Source: Bacillus sp. AFS055030 (GTDB lineage: Bacteria; Bacillota; Bacilli; Bacillales; Bacillaceae_G). From it: a stretch of DNA of 64,000 bases. The position numbers and the translations under genes are program-made. Position 1 is the stretch's first letter, and every line of letters begins with the position of its first letter. Below are positions 24,672 through 34,318 of the stretch, piece by piece. The notes under the pieces are model-generated. The model was not told the origin of the DNA, did not search any database, and saw only the letters and a list, made by a program, of their open reading frames with translations. Location of the stretch: the NCBI RefSeq assembly GCF_002574545.1, contig NZ_NUGT01000004.1, positions 1 to 64,000 of the forward strand, read 5' to 3'.

Positions 24672-25991
24672 TTATACGGTAATTTTTTCATCCACTAATT
24701 GCTTATTTTTAATTGCCTTTAAAATTAAAACACCGAAGTAATAAACAATTCCACTTAATACAAGTGAGTTAATTGATGGAATACCAAATTTAACAAAATA
24801 ACCAGCTGCAAATCCTGCTGCCCATGCAATTAATGTCACTGGATTAATCTTTTCTGGTTCAGCCGGTAAAGTTCCCTTCTCCTTACTTTCATCCAACGCT
24901 TTTCGATATGTTTTTAATACAAAGTAATCAATGACCATAATTCCCGCAATTGGTGGAATCATGACACCAAGGAAAACTAGAAAATCTACAAAACGGTCAA
25001 GAATACCTAGAATGGATAATAATGAACCGATTAATCCAATTACAAGTGTTACGATTCCACGATTCACTTTAACTTTAAAAATCGTATCGATGATATTCGT
25101 AAATCCTAGAGAAGAAGAATATAAGTTCAAGTTATTGATTTTTACAGTAGAGAAAACAACAACTGCTGCGCCAATCCAACCAGATGTTTGTAGCATAATA
25201 CTCACAACATCATTCGTTTTTGCCGCGTGTGACATCAATACGGCGATCATACTAACACCTAATTCACCCACAAGAGTACCAATTGTAGTCATCCAAAAAA
25301 CATCTTTACCATTTCTGGCAAATCGACTAAAGTCTGGTGTAATAACAGCACCAATCATAAAACCTCCGGCAACCATTGTTGCACCAACTCCAATTGAAAG
25401 TGACTGACCTGGAGGCGGAGTTCCTATTAAACTAATAATCGAATGATCACTAAGAACTTTATAAACCCCGAATCCTACTACAATCAGAAAAGCAGGAACT
25501 GCAATTTTTGCTGTTAGGCTTAATAGTTTAAATCCAAAAATAACTAAAATAGTTACGCCTATTCCAGTAATCGCAGCAGCAACAGGAAGAATCAATTTAC
25601 CATTAGTTGCCTCGACTAAACCATTTGCAAAAACAGAGTTCTGTACGCCAAACCAACCAATACAACATATGGAAACAACAAAGCCAATAATACTGGAACC
25701 ATATCTACCAAACCCAGTCCAACGGGATAATAGACTAGTAGAAAGACCTTCACGAGCCCCTGCATAACCTAATAGAAAACTTACAATTTGCAACAAAATA
25801 CTTCCAAACATCGTCGCCCAAAATGCCTGCCAAAAAGTCATGCCATAACCTAATGAAGCACCCAGCATAAACTGAGATAATGTTGCCAAAGCACCCACAC
25901 GCACAAGCATAATATCCCACATCGGTAGTCTAGCCGATTGCGGAACCCTAGATAGTGAATAATCATCTCCAATATTTGACTTAGTTCCCAT
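24672..25991 (-). CDS. NCS1-family nucleobase/ureide permease
   Basis: About 439 residues with 12 membrane segments. The start DDYSLSRVPQSARLPMWDIM, the GASLGYGMTFWQAFWATMFG region and TPDFSRFARNGKDVFWMTTI near residue 230 are those of the cytosine/purine NCS1 group. I start it at the ATG at 25991, eight bases after GGGAGG; the frame is open to 26018. It sits between the TetR regulator and the DUF917/HyuA enzymes, so it likely imports their substrate. Confidence 0.9.
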   Translation of the reverse strand: MGTKSNIGDDYSLSRVPQSARLPMWDIMLVRVGALATLSQFMLGASLGYGMTFWQAFWATMFGSILLQIVSFLLGYAGAREGLSTSLLSRWTGFGRYGSSIIGFVVSICCIGWFGVQNSVFANGLVEATNGKLILPVAAAITGIGVTILVIFGFKLLSLTAKIAVPAFLIVVGFGVYKVLSDHSIISLIGTPPPGQSLSIGVGATMVAGGFMIGAVITPDFSRFARNGKDVFWMTTIGTLVGELGVSMIAVLMSHAAKTNDVVSIMLQTSGWIGAAVVVFSTVKINNLNLYSSSLGFTNIIDTIFKVKVNRGIVTLVIGLIGSLLSILGILDRFVDFLVFLGVMIPPIAGIMVIDYFVLKTYRKALDESKEKGTLPAEPEKINPVTLIAWAAGFAAGYFVKFGIPSINSLVLSGIVYYFGVLILKAIKNKQLVDEKITV

Positions 25992-26036
25992 TAATCTGAC
26001 CTCCCAATTATTTTTCATCAGTTAATAAACCTTTAT

Positions 26037-26627
26037 TTATTTAGAAATACCATTCCAAAACTGATTAAATGTTAGATCCAATCTTGTATAAATCTCTTCT
26101 TCACTATGTCGATGCATTTGCCAAAATAACCCGTCCATTATGCATTGGAACGACAATGCTAACGCATGGCAATCACTATCCCTAATTTCCCCTTTCTCAA
26201 TCCCTAGTCTAAAAATTTCAGCAAGAATTTTATACTCATTTTGCTCCATTGTGCCAAATCGATTCATAATATCTTCTTTAATGAACTCTGGTGGAGATGT
26301 CATCAGACGTACTAAAATTTTAGCTTTAAGATCCTCTTTATATTGAAAATCAATAGCTGATTTTAAAATAGAATAGAGTTGAACTTTAGTAGACTGATTA
26401 CTTTTAAACTGCGACTCTACGATTGATAAATGACCATCTAACGTTTCCTTATATACAGCTAGAAAAATATCATCCTTACCTTCAAAAAAAGCATATACAG
26501 AAGGTGCCTTAATTCCAACTTCATTTGCAATTTCTCTAAGTGTCATTCCAGAATATCCTTTTTTTGCGAATAACTTTGTTGCTGCTTCTTTAATATTTTC
26601 TTTTGTTGATTTTGTTTTAATAATCAT
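26037..26627 (-). CDS. TetR-family regulator of the hydantoinase operon
   Basis: 196 residues. N-terminal helix-turn-helix domain: NIKEAATKLFAKKGYSGMTL, then REIANEVGIKAPSVYAFF. The C-terminal ligand domain has no recognised signature. It is the first gene of the TetR-permease-DUF917-HyuA operon, with three dyad repeats just upstream, so it probably represses its own operon and is released by the substrate or a related molecule. Confidence 0.9.
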   Translation of the reverse strand: MIIKTKSTKENIKEAATKLFAKKGYSGMTLREIANEVGIKAPSVYAFFEGKDDIFLAVYKETLDGHLSIVESQFKSNQSTKVQLYSILKSAIDFQYKEDLKAKILVRLMTSPPEFIKEDIMNRFGTMEQNEYKILAEIFRLGIEKGEIRDSDCHALALSFQCIMDGLFWQMHRHSEEEIYTRLDLTFNQFWNGISK

Positions 26628-26649
26628 CCTTTATACAAATCCCCCTAAT

Positions 26650-26771
26650 TTACCTAACTAATATTTGTTAGGTAATGAGCTAAAAAAAATTATAAAACCT
26701 ACCTTACACTCGTTAGGTAAATAGATAAAAAAATAATACTTTTTCTAACCTACCTAACACATGTAAGGTAA
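26650..26771. promoter_or_regulatory. Three direct copies of a dyad operator before the TetR operon
   Basis: Dyads TTACCTAAC-n8-GTTAGGTAA (26650-26675, perfect), ACCTTACACTCGTTAGGTAA (26701-26720) and TACCTAACACATGTAAGGTA (26751-26770). Each is followed by a similar A-rich tail (GAGCTAAAAAAAAT or close), so the unit is a roughly 50-base direct repeat. The regular spacing of about five helical turns fits cooperative binding of TetR dimers. The stretch 26780-27100 shows no gene. Confidence 0.75.
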
Positions 26772-27106
26772 CGAGCTAAAAAAAATATGACCCCCACTTT
26801 TACTATTTTTTGAATCCCTCCATTCACTAAAAAATATATTGTAGCTATATTATCACCTCAAAACACAGAATACAATGATTTTTCAGAAAATATTTTAATT
26901 AAATATAAAAAAATCACAGGTCATATTTAATGGTTTGTTTCTAATTAAGAAACTCGCTTCTTCTTTCGTACCTATGAGTTGATTCTTCAAACTATTTTAT
27001 TGCAAATTTTGTGTAATCCTACTTCTTTCACAATGAAATTTGATTTATTTTTCCATATTAGTGATATACTTAAATTATTAAATCCCTATTATAGGAGGAA
27101 TGCAAA

Positions 27107-27289
27107 ATGAACGAACAAGAATTAAAAGAATATCGTGCAAATGTCATTTCATCACTAGAGGAAGAAATCGCTCACTACCAAAACTTAATCAAACTAACAA
27201 GACATAGCAGACTGAAAGAAAGCCATACATATAATCTTAAATTCATGCAAGAATTATTGGAAGCTGAAAAAGCAGATCAAAATAGTTAA
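27107..27289 (+). CDS. Small coiled-coil-like protein
   Basis: 60 residues, highly charged and helical (LKEYRANVISSLEEEIAHYQ, then LKFMQELLEAEKADQNS). GGAGG is well placed before the ATG, and a terminator follows. No family recognised; it may be a cytosolic helical-hairpin protein. Confidence 0.7.
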   Translation: MNEQELKEYRANVISSLEEEIAHYQNLIKLTRHSRLKESHTYNLKFMQELLEAEKADQNS

Positions 27290-27294
27290 TCATT

Positions 27295-27325
27295 AAAAGG
27301 TGCCTTCAAATGGAAGGTGCCTTTT
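27295..27325 (+). terminator. Terminator
   Basis: AAAAGGTGCCTTC and GAAGGTGCCTTTT arms (13 pairs, two wobble) end the 60-residue gene. Confidence 0.7.
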
Positions 27326-27361
27326 CTGTTTTTAAGTCAAATTGTTATTTATAAATTAAGA

Positions 27362-27385
27362 GGCACCTCCCAAAAGGAAGGTGCC
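27362..27385 (-). terminator. Hairpin after the large subtilase gene
   Basis: GGCACCTCC and GGAAGGTGCC arms lie just downstream of the stop at 27397. The T run is poor. Confidence 0.5.
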
Positions 27386-27396
27386 CCATCATTCTT

Positions 27397-30300
27397 TTAC
27401 TTCAATCCAAAAGCTTTAATAATATCTTGATTAATACTATTACCTGCATCATCCCAAGCACTTGCTCTTAATGAAACAGAAGTTGCCTTTTTACGGTTTT
27501 CAATTCTAGCTTTCCAGCCGTCTTTTTCACGAGTTAAATCGACTAGTTCCCAAGACTTGCCTTCATCATATGAAACTTCTAATGTTGCACCTTTCATTTT
27601 ACCGTTTCCTGGTGCACCAGCTACTTGGATTGCTTTCATTTCTAGATCGATCCAATGACCTGATTTTGCATTACCATTCATGTCAGTTTCTACATTGTAA
27701 TCAAGTGAGATTAATGGAAGTTCTGTTTTATCTTCTTCTTGCTCTTTAGACCAGAATGTAAACTCTGTATGTGTTTTTACAGAATTATCGAAGCGTTGTG
27801 GATCGCGCCATGCATCAGTCACTACTTTATACTGCGTATTTGCAGTTGGGTATTCGTTAAATGAGTAGATTGCTTGTCCTTGCGCTTCTTTTACTAGTTT
27901 TGATCCTTGGTAAAGTTTTATTGTTTGCGAACCTGGATAATTAGTTTCCGAACCTGTGCTTCCTACTCCAGAATCAGCCCATGCAGGAATGTTGATGACT
28001 AAGTTGTTACCTGTACGATAAGGTTTCCAGAAACCATCACCTAAACGAGGACGAGCAATTGGTGAGAACCACTCTTCATCTAATGTTTGTCCTGGTTTGT
28101 ATGTTGCTTTTGGTTGGCGTACTTCCCAAGCAGCATCTAGCATACTAGCTTGATGATACCAAGAAGTGCCTTTTTGTGCAGAAACCCATTCAGTTCGAAC
28201 TGATGGTAGATTTAATTTAAATTGGAAACCTACGCCATTTGGTCGGTATGATGGAATATCCCAACGGAATTCACCACCTGCTTGAGGCTGGTCTGATTTA
28301 TATTCAGCATTAATTTTTACAAGCTCGCTTGCTTTAGGTGAATACGTTAAGTCTTTTGGAATTCCATTTTCATGGTTGTCAACAAGATCATAAACGTATT
28401 TCGTATTAGGAGTACCTTTTACGTCAAGTTTTGCCTTATTGGACTTCGCAGCTTCAATCAGTTTTTCACCTTCTGTTTGACTGATCGCTACAACTGCGAT
28501 TGGAGAATCTGAAAGTGACCAATCTTCATTTTCAATTCCAACATATTCACTAATCTCTTCTGGTCCATCATTTACAGTAATAACTAGTTTTGCACCTGCT
28601 GCATATGCTGCTGCTGAGCGTTCCATACCAGTTACTTCATCACTTCGATCAACGATAACCGCCTTACCTTTAACATTTAATCCTTTATAATCTGCTTGCG
28701 CACCTTTACCTACATAAACTGCGTCTAGTTTGTATTTTCCATCTAGTAATGTGCTTCCAGCTTGTGGGATATCATCTAATTCGGTGCCTTTGAAATTAAT
28801 TGTCATGAATGGTTCCATCAATCTCCAACGAGTATTAAATGCAAATTTTCCATTTTTCACGTTCTTAATTGGCTCAGCATACATCTTATCAACTGTAACC
28901 GGCATCACATAGATGTCACTAACATTGTTGCCATCAATTTCACGGTAATATTCCATTTTTCTAAAACTTGCTTCTGTTTTATTTGGTACGTTTGCTGTAA
29001 TCTCATTGGCTTTACGTGCATCCAATGTAACAGTTTGTGGACCATTTAAATTAATTTCAGGATTTCCTACAAGTGCAACACCAACGTGGTCAGTATCTGT
29101 ATCGACATCCATCATTGACACTGCAGAATAAGTTCCTGGCTTTAGACGCAATTCTGTTGTACCGTTAACAGCAATAAATTCAGGAATGCCATCTGGACCG
29201 AGTAGATTGATATACGCTAAAGTAGGATTACCATCTCGTCCAATTGCTTTTAGCGTTAATGGATATCTTTCCTCTTCTTTAATCATCGCTAATGCAGTAT
29301 GCACAACTGTTTTCCCATCAATATTTGCAGAAATCTGACCTTGATAGCGTTGGCCATTAGCACCAACGTTTGGATCAAGTGTAACAGTAACTTTTGCACT
29401 ACCTTTTGCTGGTACAGTTACCTTGTTCGATGAAAGTTTAAATAAACCTGCAGGTACATCTGCATCATTATTATCAGTAATTTTCGCTGATAGATCTAAC
29501 GTCACAGGCTGATCACTGTCGTTAGTGTACGTAATTGTTTTCTCTTTCAATCCATCATTTTCATGTGGCCAAGCATAGAAACCAAAATCAAGTGAACCAG
29601 TCGCACGCAAATCTCCAAGAGTTGCTGCTACAACATCAAGTCGTCCAGTTCCACCTTCTAACGGCTTAATATCATCTAATTTTTTAGTTGTACTCATTAA
29701 TGCATCTTTCAGCTGTGCGCCTGTCCAATCAGGATGGCGTTGTGAAAGGATTGCAGCCGCTCCGGCTACATGCGGCGTAGCCATCGACGTACCACTCATC
29801 GAAAGATAAGAACCGCTACCTTGCGTTGAATATTGAGAACGTGCGGCTGTAATATTTACACCTGGTGCTGTCAGATCAGGCTTTAATCCTTCACTACCAA
29901 AACGTGGTCCTTTTGATGAGAAGTAAGCAAGATAATCTGATTTGTCAACTGCACCAACTGTAAGTGCCGCATCCGCTGACCCAGGAGAACCGATTCCTTC
30001 ACCCCCTGTATTACCAGCCGCAATAACGAACAGCGAGCCAGTCTCTTCACTTAAATTATTAACTGCTTGTGCCATCGGATCTGTGCCATCACTTGACTCA
30101 TCGCTTCCTAAACTCATGCTTACAATTTTGGCATTATGTGCAGCCCATTCCATCCCATCAATAATCCACGAATCAAGTCCAAAACCATCATTACTTAACA
30201 CTTTTCCTACTAATAGACTTGCTCCTGGAGCTACACCTTTATATTTTCCATCTGATGCTGCCCCCGTTCCGAGTACAGTAGATGCAACATGGGTACCGTG

Positions 30301-31158
30301 TGCATGGTAGTCACGTACATCTTCACCAGGAACAAAGCTTTTTGTTTCTTTTATTTGACCAGCTACATCTGGATGTTCAGCATCGATTCCAGTGTCAAGA
30401 ACTGCTACTTTTACGCCACTTCCGTTGTAACCAGCATTCCAAGCAGTAGGTGCCCCAATTTGTGGAACACTTTGCTCAAGCGTTGCTTTAACACGTCCAT
30501 CTAACCAAATTTTTTCTATTCCAGGTGTAACGAATGACTTTGTAGATTTTGTAGAATCTGCAGATTTTATATTTTTCTTAACATCTTGCCAAAACTCTTT
30601 TGTATCCTTCTTATCTGCAGAAAGCGCAGCACCATTAATACTTTCAAGTTCATGTGTTTTCGTTGAAGCTTTTAATGCCGGTTTCACGCTTGAGCGAGTT
30701 TTTGACTCTGAATATTGTACGATTACAGGTAATGTCTTTTGAGAAGCATCATCATATCCATCTGCAATTAGTGCAGTGATATTGAATAAATCTCGATCTA
30801 ATGTACCAGAAGCTAAATAAGGCATCGCTTGTTTTGGAATAACATATGTATCCTTATTCACAGTCATGATATGCGAACCACCATCAGCTTTATCCGCTGG
30901 CTCGACACTGATCACACTTTGTCCATCCGCAAACTCTGTAACAGTAACTACATCACCTGTAATAAGAGTAATCACATGCTTCCCTGTGCTTGCTTTTGCG
31001 TTAATCCCTTGAAGATTCGTTTCTACAGCATTACTATTTGTTAAATTTGAAACATTATTGCCTGTCCCAGCAGCTAACGCTTGAAAAGTTGGAACAGCAA
31101 TAAGAGCTGTCGTCATCATCGCAGTAACATACTTATTTAACCTAGGCTTTCCTGTCAT
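27397..31158 (-). CDS. Large secreted subtilisin-like (S8) serine protease with PA insert
   Basis: 1253 residues. Signal peptide to about residue 30 (TFQALAA), propeptide to about 230, then the S8 domain. Catalytic residues are Asp255 (VAVLDTGID), His287 (HAHGTHV), Asn383 (IAAGN) and Ser458 (MSGTSMATPHVAG). Unlike Vpr, no PA domain interrupts the catalytic domain before Ser458; a PA-like stretch (LNVKGKAVIVDRSDEV...AAGAKLVITVND) comes far downstream, near residues 825-870. The long beta-rich C-terminal region ends in an immunoglobulin-like segment (ASAWDDAGNSINQD). The layout resembles large actinobacterial-type S8 proteases more than Bacillus Vpr. ATG with AGGGGAG upstream. Probably cleaves proteins outside the cell; no cell-wall anchor is visible. 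Confidence 0.9.
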   Translation of the reverse strand: MTGKPRLNKYVTAMMTTALIAVPTFQALAAGTGNNVSNLTNSNAVETNLQGINAKASTGKHVITLITGDVVTVTEFADGQSVISVEPADKADGGSHIMTVNKDTYVIPKQAMPYLASGTLDRDLFNITALIADGYDDASQKTLPVIVQYSESKTRSSVKPALKASTKTHELESINGAALSADKKDTKEFWQDVKKNIKSADSTKSTKSFVTPGIEKIWLDGRVKATLEQSVPQIGAPTAWNAGYNGSGVKVAVLDTGIDAEHPDVAGQIKETKSFVPGEDVRDYHAHGTHVASTVLGTGAASDGKYKGVAPGASLLVGKVLSNDGFGLDSWIIDGMEWAAHNAKIVSMSLGSDESSDGTDPMAQAVNNLSEETGSLFVIAAGNTGGEGIGSPGSADAALTVGAVDKSDYLAYFSSKGPRFGSEGLKPDLTAPGVNITAARSQYSTQGSGSYLSMSGTSMATPHVAGAAAILSQRHPDWTGAQLKDALMSTTKKLDDIKPLEGGTGRLDVVAATLGDLRATGSLDFGFYAWPHENDGLKEKTITYTNDSDQPVTLDLSAKITDNNDADVPAGLFKLSSNKVTVPAKGSAKVTVTLDPNVGANGQRYQGQISANIDGKTVVHTALAMIKEEERYPLTLKAIGRDGNPTLAYINLLGPDGIPEFIAVNGTTELRLKPGTYSAVSMMDVDTDTDHVGVALVGNPEINLNGPQTVTLDARKANEITANVPNKTEASFRKMEYYREIDGNNVSDIYVMPVTVDKMYAEPIKNVKNGKFAFNTRWRLMEPFMTINFKGTELDDIPQAGSTLLDGKYKLDAVYVGKGAQADYKGLNVKGKAVIVDRSDEVTGMERSAAAYAAGAKLVITVNDGPEEISEYVGIENEDWSLSDSPIAVVAISQTEGEKLIEAAKSNKAKLDVKGTPNTKYVYDLVDNHENGIPKDLTYSPKASELVKINAEYKSDQPQAGGEFRWDIPSYRPNGVGFQFKLNLPSVRTEWVSAQKGTSWYHQASMLDAAWEVRQPKATYKPGQTLDEEWFSPIARPRLGDGFWKPYRTGNNLVINIPAWADSGVGSTGSETNYPGSQTIKLYQGSKLVKEAQGQAIYSFNEYPTANTQYKVVTDAWRDPQRFDNSVKTHTEFTFWSKEQEEDKTELPLISLDYNVETDMNGNAKSGHWIDLEMKAIQVAGAPGNGKMKGATLEVSYDEGKSWELVDLTREKDGWKARIENRKKATSVSLRASAWDDAGNSINQDIIKAFGLK

Positions 31159-31202
31159 CTTACACTCCCCTATTCTGATAAAATAAAAAAAAGCGACTTC
31201 TC

Positions 31203-31239
31203 ATATGAATCTATTAAAATCGATTTTAATCGTTCATAT
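31203..31239. promoter_or_regulatory. Dyad in the 5' region of the large subtilase
   Basis: An 18-base perfect palindrome ATTAAAATCGATTTTAAT (31213-31230) is flanked by matching ATATGAA and TTCATAT arms. It starts 45 bases before the subtilase ATG. It may be an operator or a 5' hairpin protecting the mRNA. The rest of 31240-31517 holds no gene. Confidence 0.5.
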
Positions 31240-31517
31240 TCAAACCACTTTAAAAACGCACTCTACATTATCAAAATATAAAGAATATTCAATCATCGGT
31301 CAATTGGGTTATTCAAGCCCTGATTTATCAACTTTTTATTAAAACCGACAAATTTTTCAATTATTTTCGAATGATATTAACCCACCTTATTTCACAAAAC
31401 AAATGGATAGTTGTTTTCTTTTCAAAATCCTTTCTAGTTAGATAAACCTATCAATAAATACTAGAAAAATAGAAAAAATAGAATAAAATACCTATAAGTG
31501 CTTTGCTTTCTAGCGAA

Positions 31518-32054
31518 CTACTTTCTTTTATAGCCAAATCCTGTAGTTATTAAACAAGAAAGAAATGCAACGATAGAGACTATTAATCCTAGCATTAATC
31601 CCAAATCCCGCATAAACAAATCTTCACCTGGATAAGATGCTTCTAGAGTTAATCTCCAATATAGAAACAAAATTGATAAAAAAACATAAAAACTACTTCC
31701 TATGATACTCATTTTAATCCGGTTTACATTCGTACCTTGCCATGCTTTACTGACGATTATCCATAAAAAGAAACTTGCAAAGACAGCCAAAACCATTACC
31801 AGCAAATGGAGATATGGGATTTGTAGATCTGTTAATAGATAAAAATAAAGGACTAGACAAGTAGTAAAAAACAGCATTGCATTCATAATAAACAAGAAAA
31901 TTCCTGACATCAAATGATTTTGAAACCAACTAGCACTTTGCAATTTAAAAACAAGTTTATTATGATCATCAAGCATGAATGATACTTTATCTCTTTTAAA
32001 TAGAATGGTACAAACTACAATAAAAACGAGCAATAAAAATAAAGTCAATGGCAT
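31518..32054 (-). CDS. Four-span membrane protein of unknown function
   Basis: 178 residues: one segment at the very N-terminus (LTLFLLLVFIVVCTILF), a soluble stretch, then four segments from residue 53 on. No motif recognised. No partner gene is close; the subtilase lies 360 bases downstream on the same strand. Confidence 0.65.
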   Translation of the reverse strand: MPLTLFLLLVFIVVCTILFKRDKVSFMLDDHNKLVFKLQSASWFQNHLMSGIFLFIMNAMLFFTTCLVLYFYLLTDLQIPYLHLLVMVLAVFASFFLWIIVSKAWQGTNVNRIKMSIIGSSFYVFLSILFLYWRLTLEASYPGEDLFMRDLGLMLGLIVSIVAFLSCLITTGFGYKRK

Positions 32055-32251
32055 AATACCTCCACATTCTAAGTCTACTAATTATTATAAAAGAAATATC
32101 TTCCAGGAGAGTAACAAATTATGTAATTTATATGAAAAAAGCAATAGAGAAGCCTTGCTAATTAAAATAAAAAAGAATGAAAGATAAACTGATATTCCAG
32201 ATTTTATCCTCATTCCTATAATTTCTGAATTTTATTCCCGCTTCAAACCAA

Positions 32252-32995
32252 TCACTCAATATTACTGACCTCCAAAACAATTTCAATCTTCCGCTTTTTC
32301 TTCTCAATCATTCTAGCAATAAATTCACTAAAATCATCTTTTTGGCTTTTTTGATTTTTATTTGTATCACCGCTAATTGCAGCTATTCGATACAGGATCT
32401 TCAATTGTTCCATATGCTCATTTAGACTCATATTTGATAAGTCCTCATACTGTTCAATGAGTCTTTTTCTAAAAATTATTTCTAAGTCATCGTTTGTGGC
32501 TGTTTCGTTTGAAGTATTTTTTCGAATATAAATTTTATCTGTAAATAATTTATCGGAGCCTCTTTTAGCAATAAATGGGATATATCGATTTTGCTCGGGG
32601 ATATAGATGATGAAGAAGGTTTTACCACTAAAATATCCATACATTTCATTCTCGTCGTAATCAATTTGTTGGAGATGATAAGTTAGAATAGAAGGTAAAT
32701 AGCCATTTAATTTTCTTTGAAAATCGGTTGGATCCTTTAACTCTTCTTTCAGAATTCCGACTGGGTGATTATCATCATTTACGCCAAAAATAATTGACCC
32801 TCCACCAGAATTCGCCATTGCAATTATTAATTTTGCAATTTGGTCTTCTCTAACGAAAGTTTCTTTAAAATCCAATGCATTATTTTCGCCAAAAGATTGT
32901 TCAATCAGATTTTTAAGAGAAGCAATATCAAAATTCTTGTCTGCATAATTAAATGTATTTAGAAATTCCTGCTTATAAATCGGCCTTTTAACCAT
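32252..32995 (-). CDS. AlbA_2 (Schlafen-type) putative nucleic-acid-binding protein
   Basis: 247 residues. An AlbA_2 domain covers about residues 25-165: SFGENNALDFKETFVREDQI, then the glycine-rich core IAMANSGGGSIIFGVNDDNH and PVGI. The C-terminal part is helical and lysine-rich (FIARMIEKKKRKIEIVLEV). AlbA_2/Schlafen domains bind or cut nucleic acids or act with helicase-like partners in some defence and regulatory proteins. I start it at the ATG at 32995 (AGGTGG upstream); 33013 is an alternative. It follows a RelA/SpoT-domain gene on the same strand. Confidence 0.8.
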   Translation of the reverse strand: MVKRPIYKQEFLNTFNYADKNFDIASLKNLIEQSFGENNALDFKETFVREDQIAKLIIAMANSGGGSIIFGVNDDNHPVGILKEELKDPTDFQRKLNGYLPSILTYHLQQIDYDENEMYGYFSGKTFFIIYIPEQNRYIPFIAKRGSDKLFTDKIYIRKNTSNETATNDDLEIIFRKRLIEQYEDLSNMSLNEHMEQLKILYRIAAISGDTNKNQKSQKDDFSEFIARMIEKKKRKIEIVLEVSNIE

Positions 32996-33143
32996 AATTC
33001 CACCTAGTTTCATATTTTTTATAATCTAAACTAGATCTTGTTATTACATATAATGTTAGGAAAAAAGAAATGGCACCTAAAAAATCGCAGAAATTTTTCT
33101 GGTAAAAAACTACAAATTTATCCTTTCTTAATTTGCAAAAAAA

Positions 33144-33164
33144 GCCAAAGCATAATGCCTTGGC
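33144..33164 (-). terminator. Terminator of the RelA/SpoT-domain gene
   Basis: Minus-strand hairpin GCCAAGGCAT...ATGCTTTGGC followed by seven T. Confidence 0.7.
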
Positions 33165-33180
33165 CTCTTTTAACAATTAT

Positions 33181-34137
33181 CTAAAAGTCGCTAGGAAATA
33201 TTCTTCGTTTAAAGTGATATTCAACTGAGCGATTATTAAAAAGATTACTATAATTTACTTTAATCTTTTTAACTTCTAATTGCTTAATTTTCTCTTCTAA
33301 CGACTTCTTATCCCCATCAGTTAATTTTCCATCCCCTGACAAACTAGAAATTTCATCTAATAATTCCTGAATCCTTTCATCACGAAATTCTTTTTCTTCG
33401 TTTTGTTGATAGATTGTCATCTTTGTATGAAGAATTGAATTGACCAATTCGTCAGCCCCACCAGAAAGCCTATTTAAGATTAAAAGCTGTTCATTTAAAA
33501 TCTCATTATCTAAATCATAAGGATACCTTAGTTGATGATCAATTTCGCTCCAGCCTTCTTCAAATATTGTTCTCACTTGAATTTCAGCTAAATAATTTAC
33601 TTTTGTCATTTGCGATTTAATGACATAATGCCATGATCGATATCCGGCATCATGAACTAAAAACTGAAACTTTTCCTCTTCAATATGCTGTTCGCTTGTC
33701 ATATCACCGAGGCGATGATAAATAGTCGCTTTTTCATGTAGATTCCAATTTTGTCTAATTGTTTTGTCTATATCTGCAGCTTGGTATTTATACAAATGTA
33801 ATGCTCTTATTCCAATTAGATCCGTGATTTCTGTTTTATAATTCGAAACATTTATTTCATATGATGAGTCTGATTTTTTACCTTTAATCGTCTTTCGAAT
33901 AATCTTTTCTATTAAATGGTCAGGATATTTTATTCGCGATTTCACAGTATGAATTTCAGGATTTTTACGGAGTATTTCCGAAATAAAGGTAGCTACCGTT
34001 TCAAGATTCGGTATTTCTGAAATGTATTCATTATAAATTTCTATATATTTTGACCAGTCTAAACAGTACTTTTCAAAATCCTGTTCATCAATTTTATATT
34101 TTTCAAAGAAGTACTTCTGATTCTTTATAAGGCCCAT
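33181..34137 (-). CDS. RelA/SpoT-domain nucleotide synthetase
   Basis: 318 residues. The pyrophosphokinase (RelA_SpoT) domain spans about residues 45-215: ITDLIGIRALHLY (RxxD/GIR block), the GYRSWHYVIKS block and AEIQVRTIFEEGWSEIDHQL. There is no HD hydrolase, TGS or ACT domain; the C-terminal 100 residues are charged and probably coiled-coil (LSGDGKLTDGDKKSLEEKIK). It should make (p)ppGpp or a related product from ATP. It differs from the short RelP/RelQ enzymes by its C-terminal extension. Start set at the ATG at 34137 (AGAAGGAGA upstream). An SOS-controlled promoter lies in the same upstream gap. Confidence 0.85.
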   Translation of the reverse strand: MGLIKNQKYFFEKYKIDEQDFEKYCLDWSKYIEIYNEYISEIPNLETVATFISEILRKNPEIHTVKSRIKYPDHLIEKIIRKTIKGKKSDSSYEINVSNYKTEITDLIGIRALHLYKYQAADIDKTIRQNWNLHEKATIYHRLGDMTSEQHIEEEKFQFLVHDAGYRSWHYVIKSQMTKVNYLAEIQVRTIFEEGWSEIDHQLRYPYDLDNEILNEQLLILNRLSGGADELVNSILHTKMTIYQQNEEKEFRDERIQELLDEISSLSGDGKLTDGDKKSLEEKIKQLEVKKIKVNYSNLFNNRSVEYHFKRRIFPSDF

Positions 34138-34318
34138 GCGTTTTCTCCTTCTAACTTTTCCATAACCATATCCTACCATATTTTAGGAAGAAACATACTT
34201 TTTCAGCACTTTAATCTATTCAAAATATATATTTGTGAGGCACCCCTCAAAACACGAACAAACGACCTGATTATACGTTCGTAAAAAATCCATTTTTTTC
34301 AAAAAAACTACTTCCATA

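Noticed and set aside
32988-33176. Minus-strand frame of 62 codons between the RelA/SpoT and AlbA_2 genes
   Set aside because: It begins inside the terminator hairpin, has no ribosome site and no protein-like pattern.
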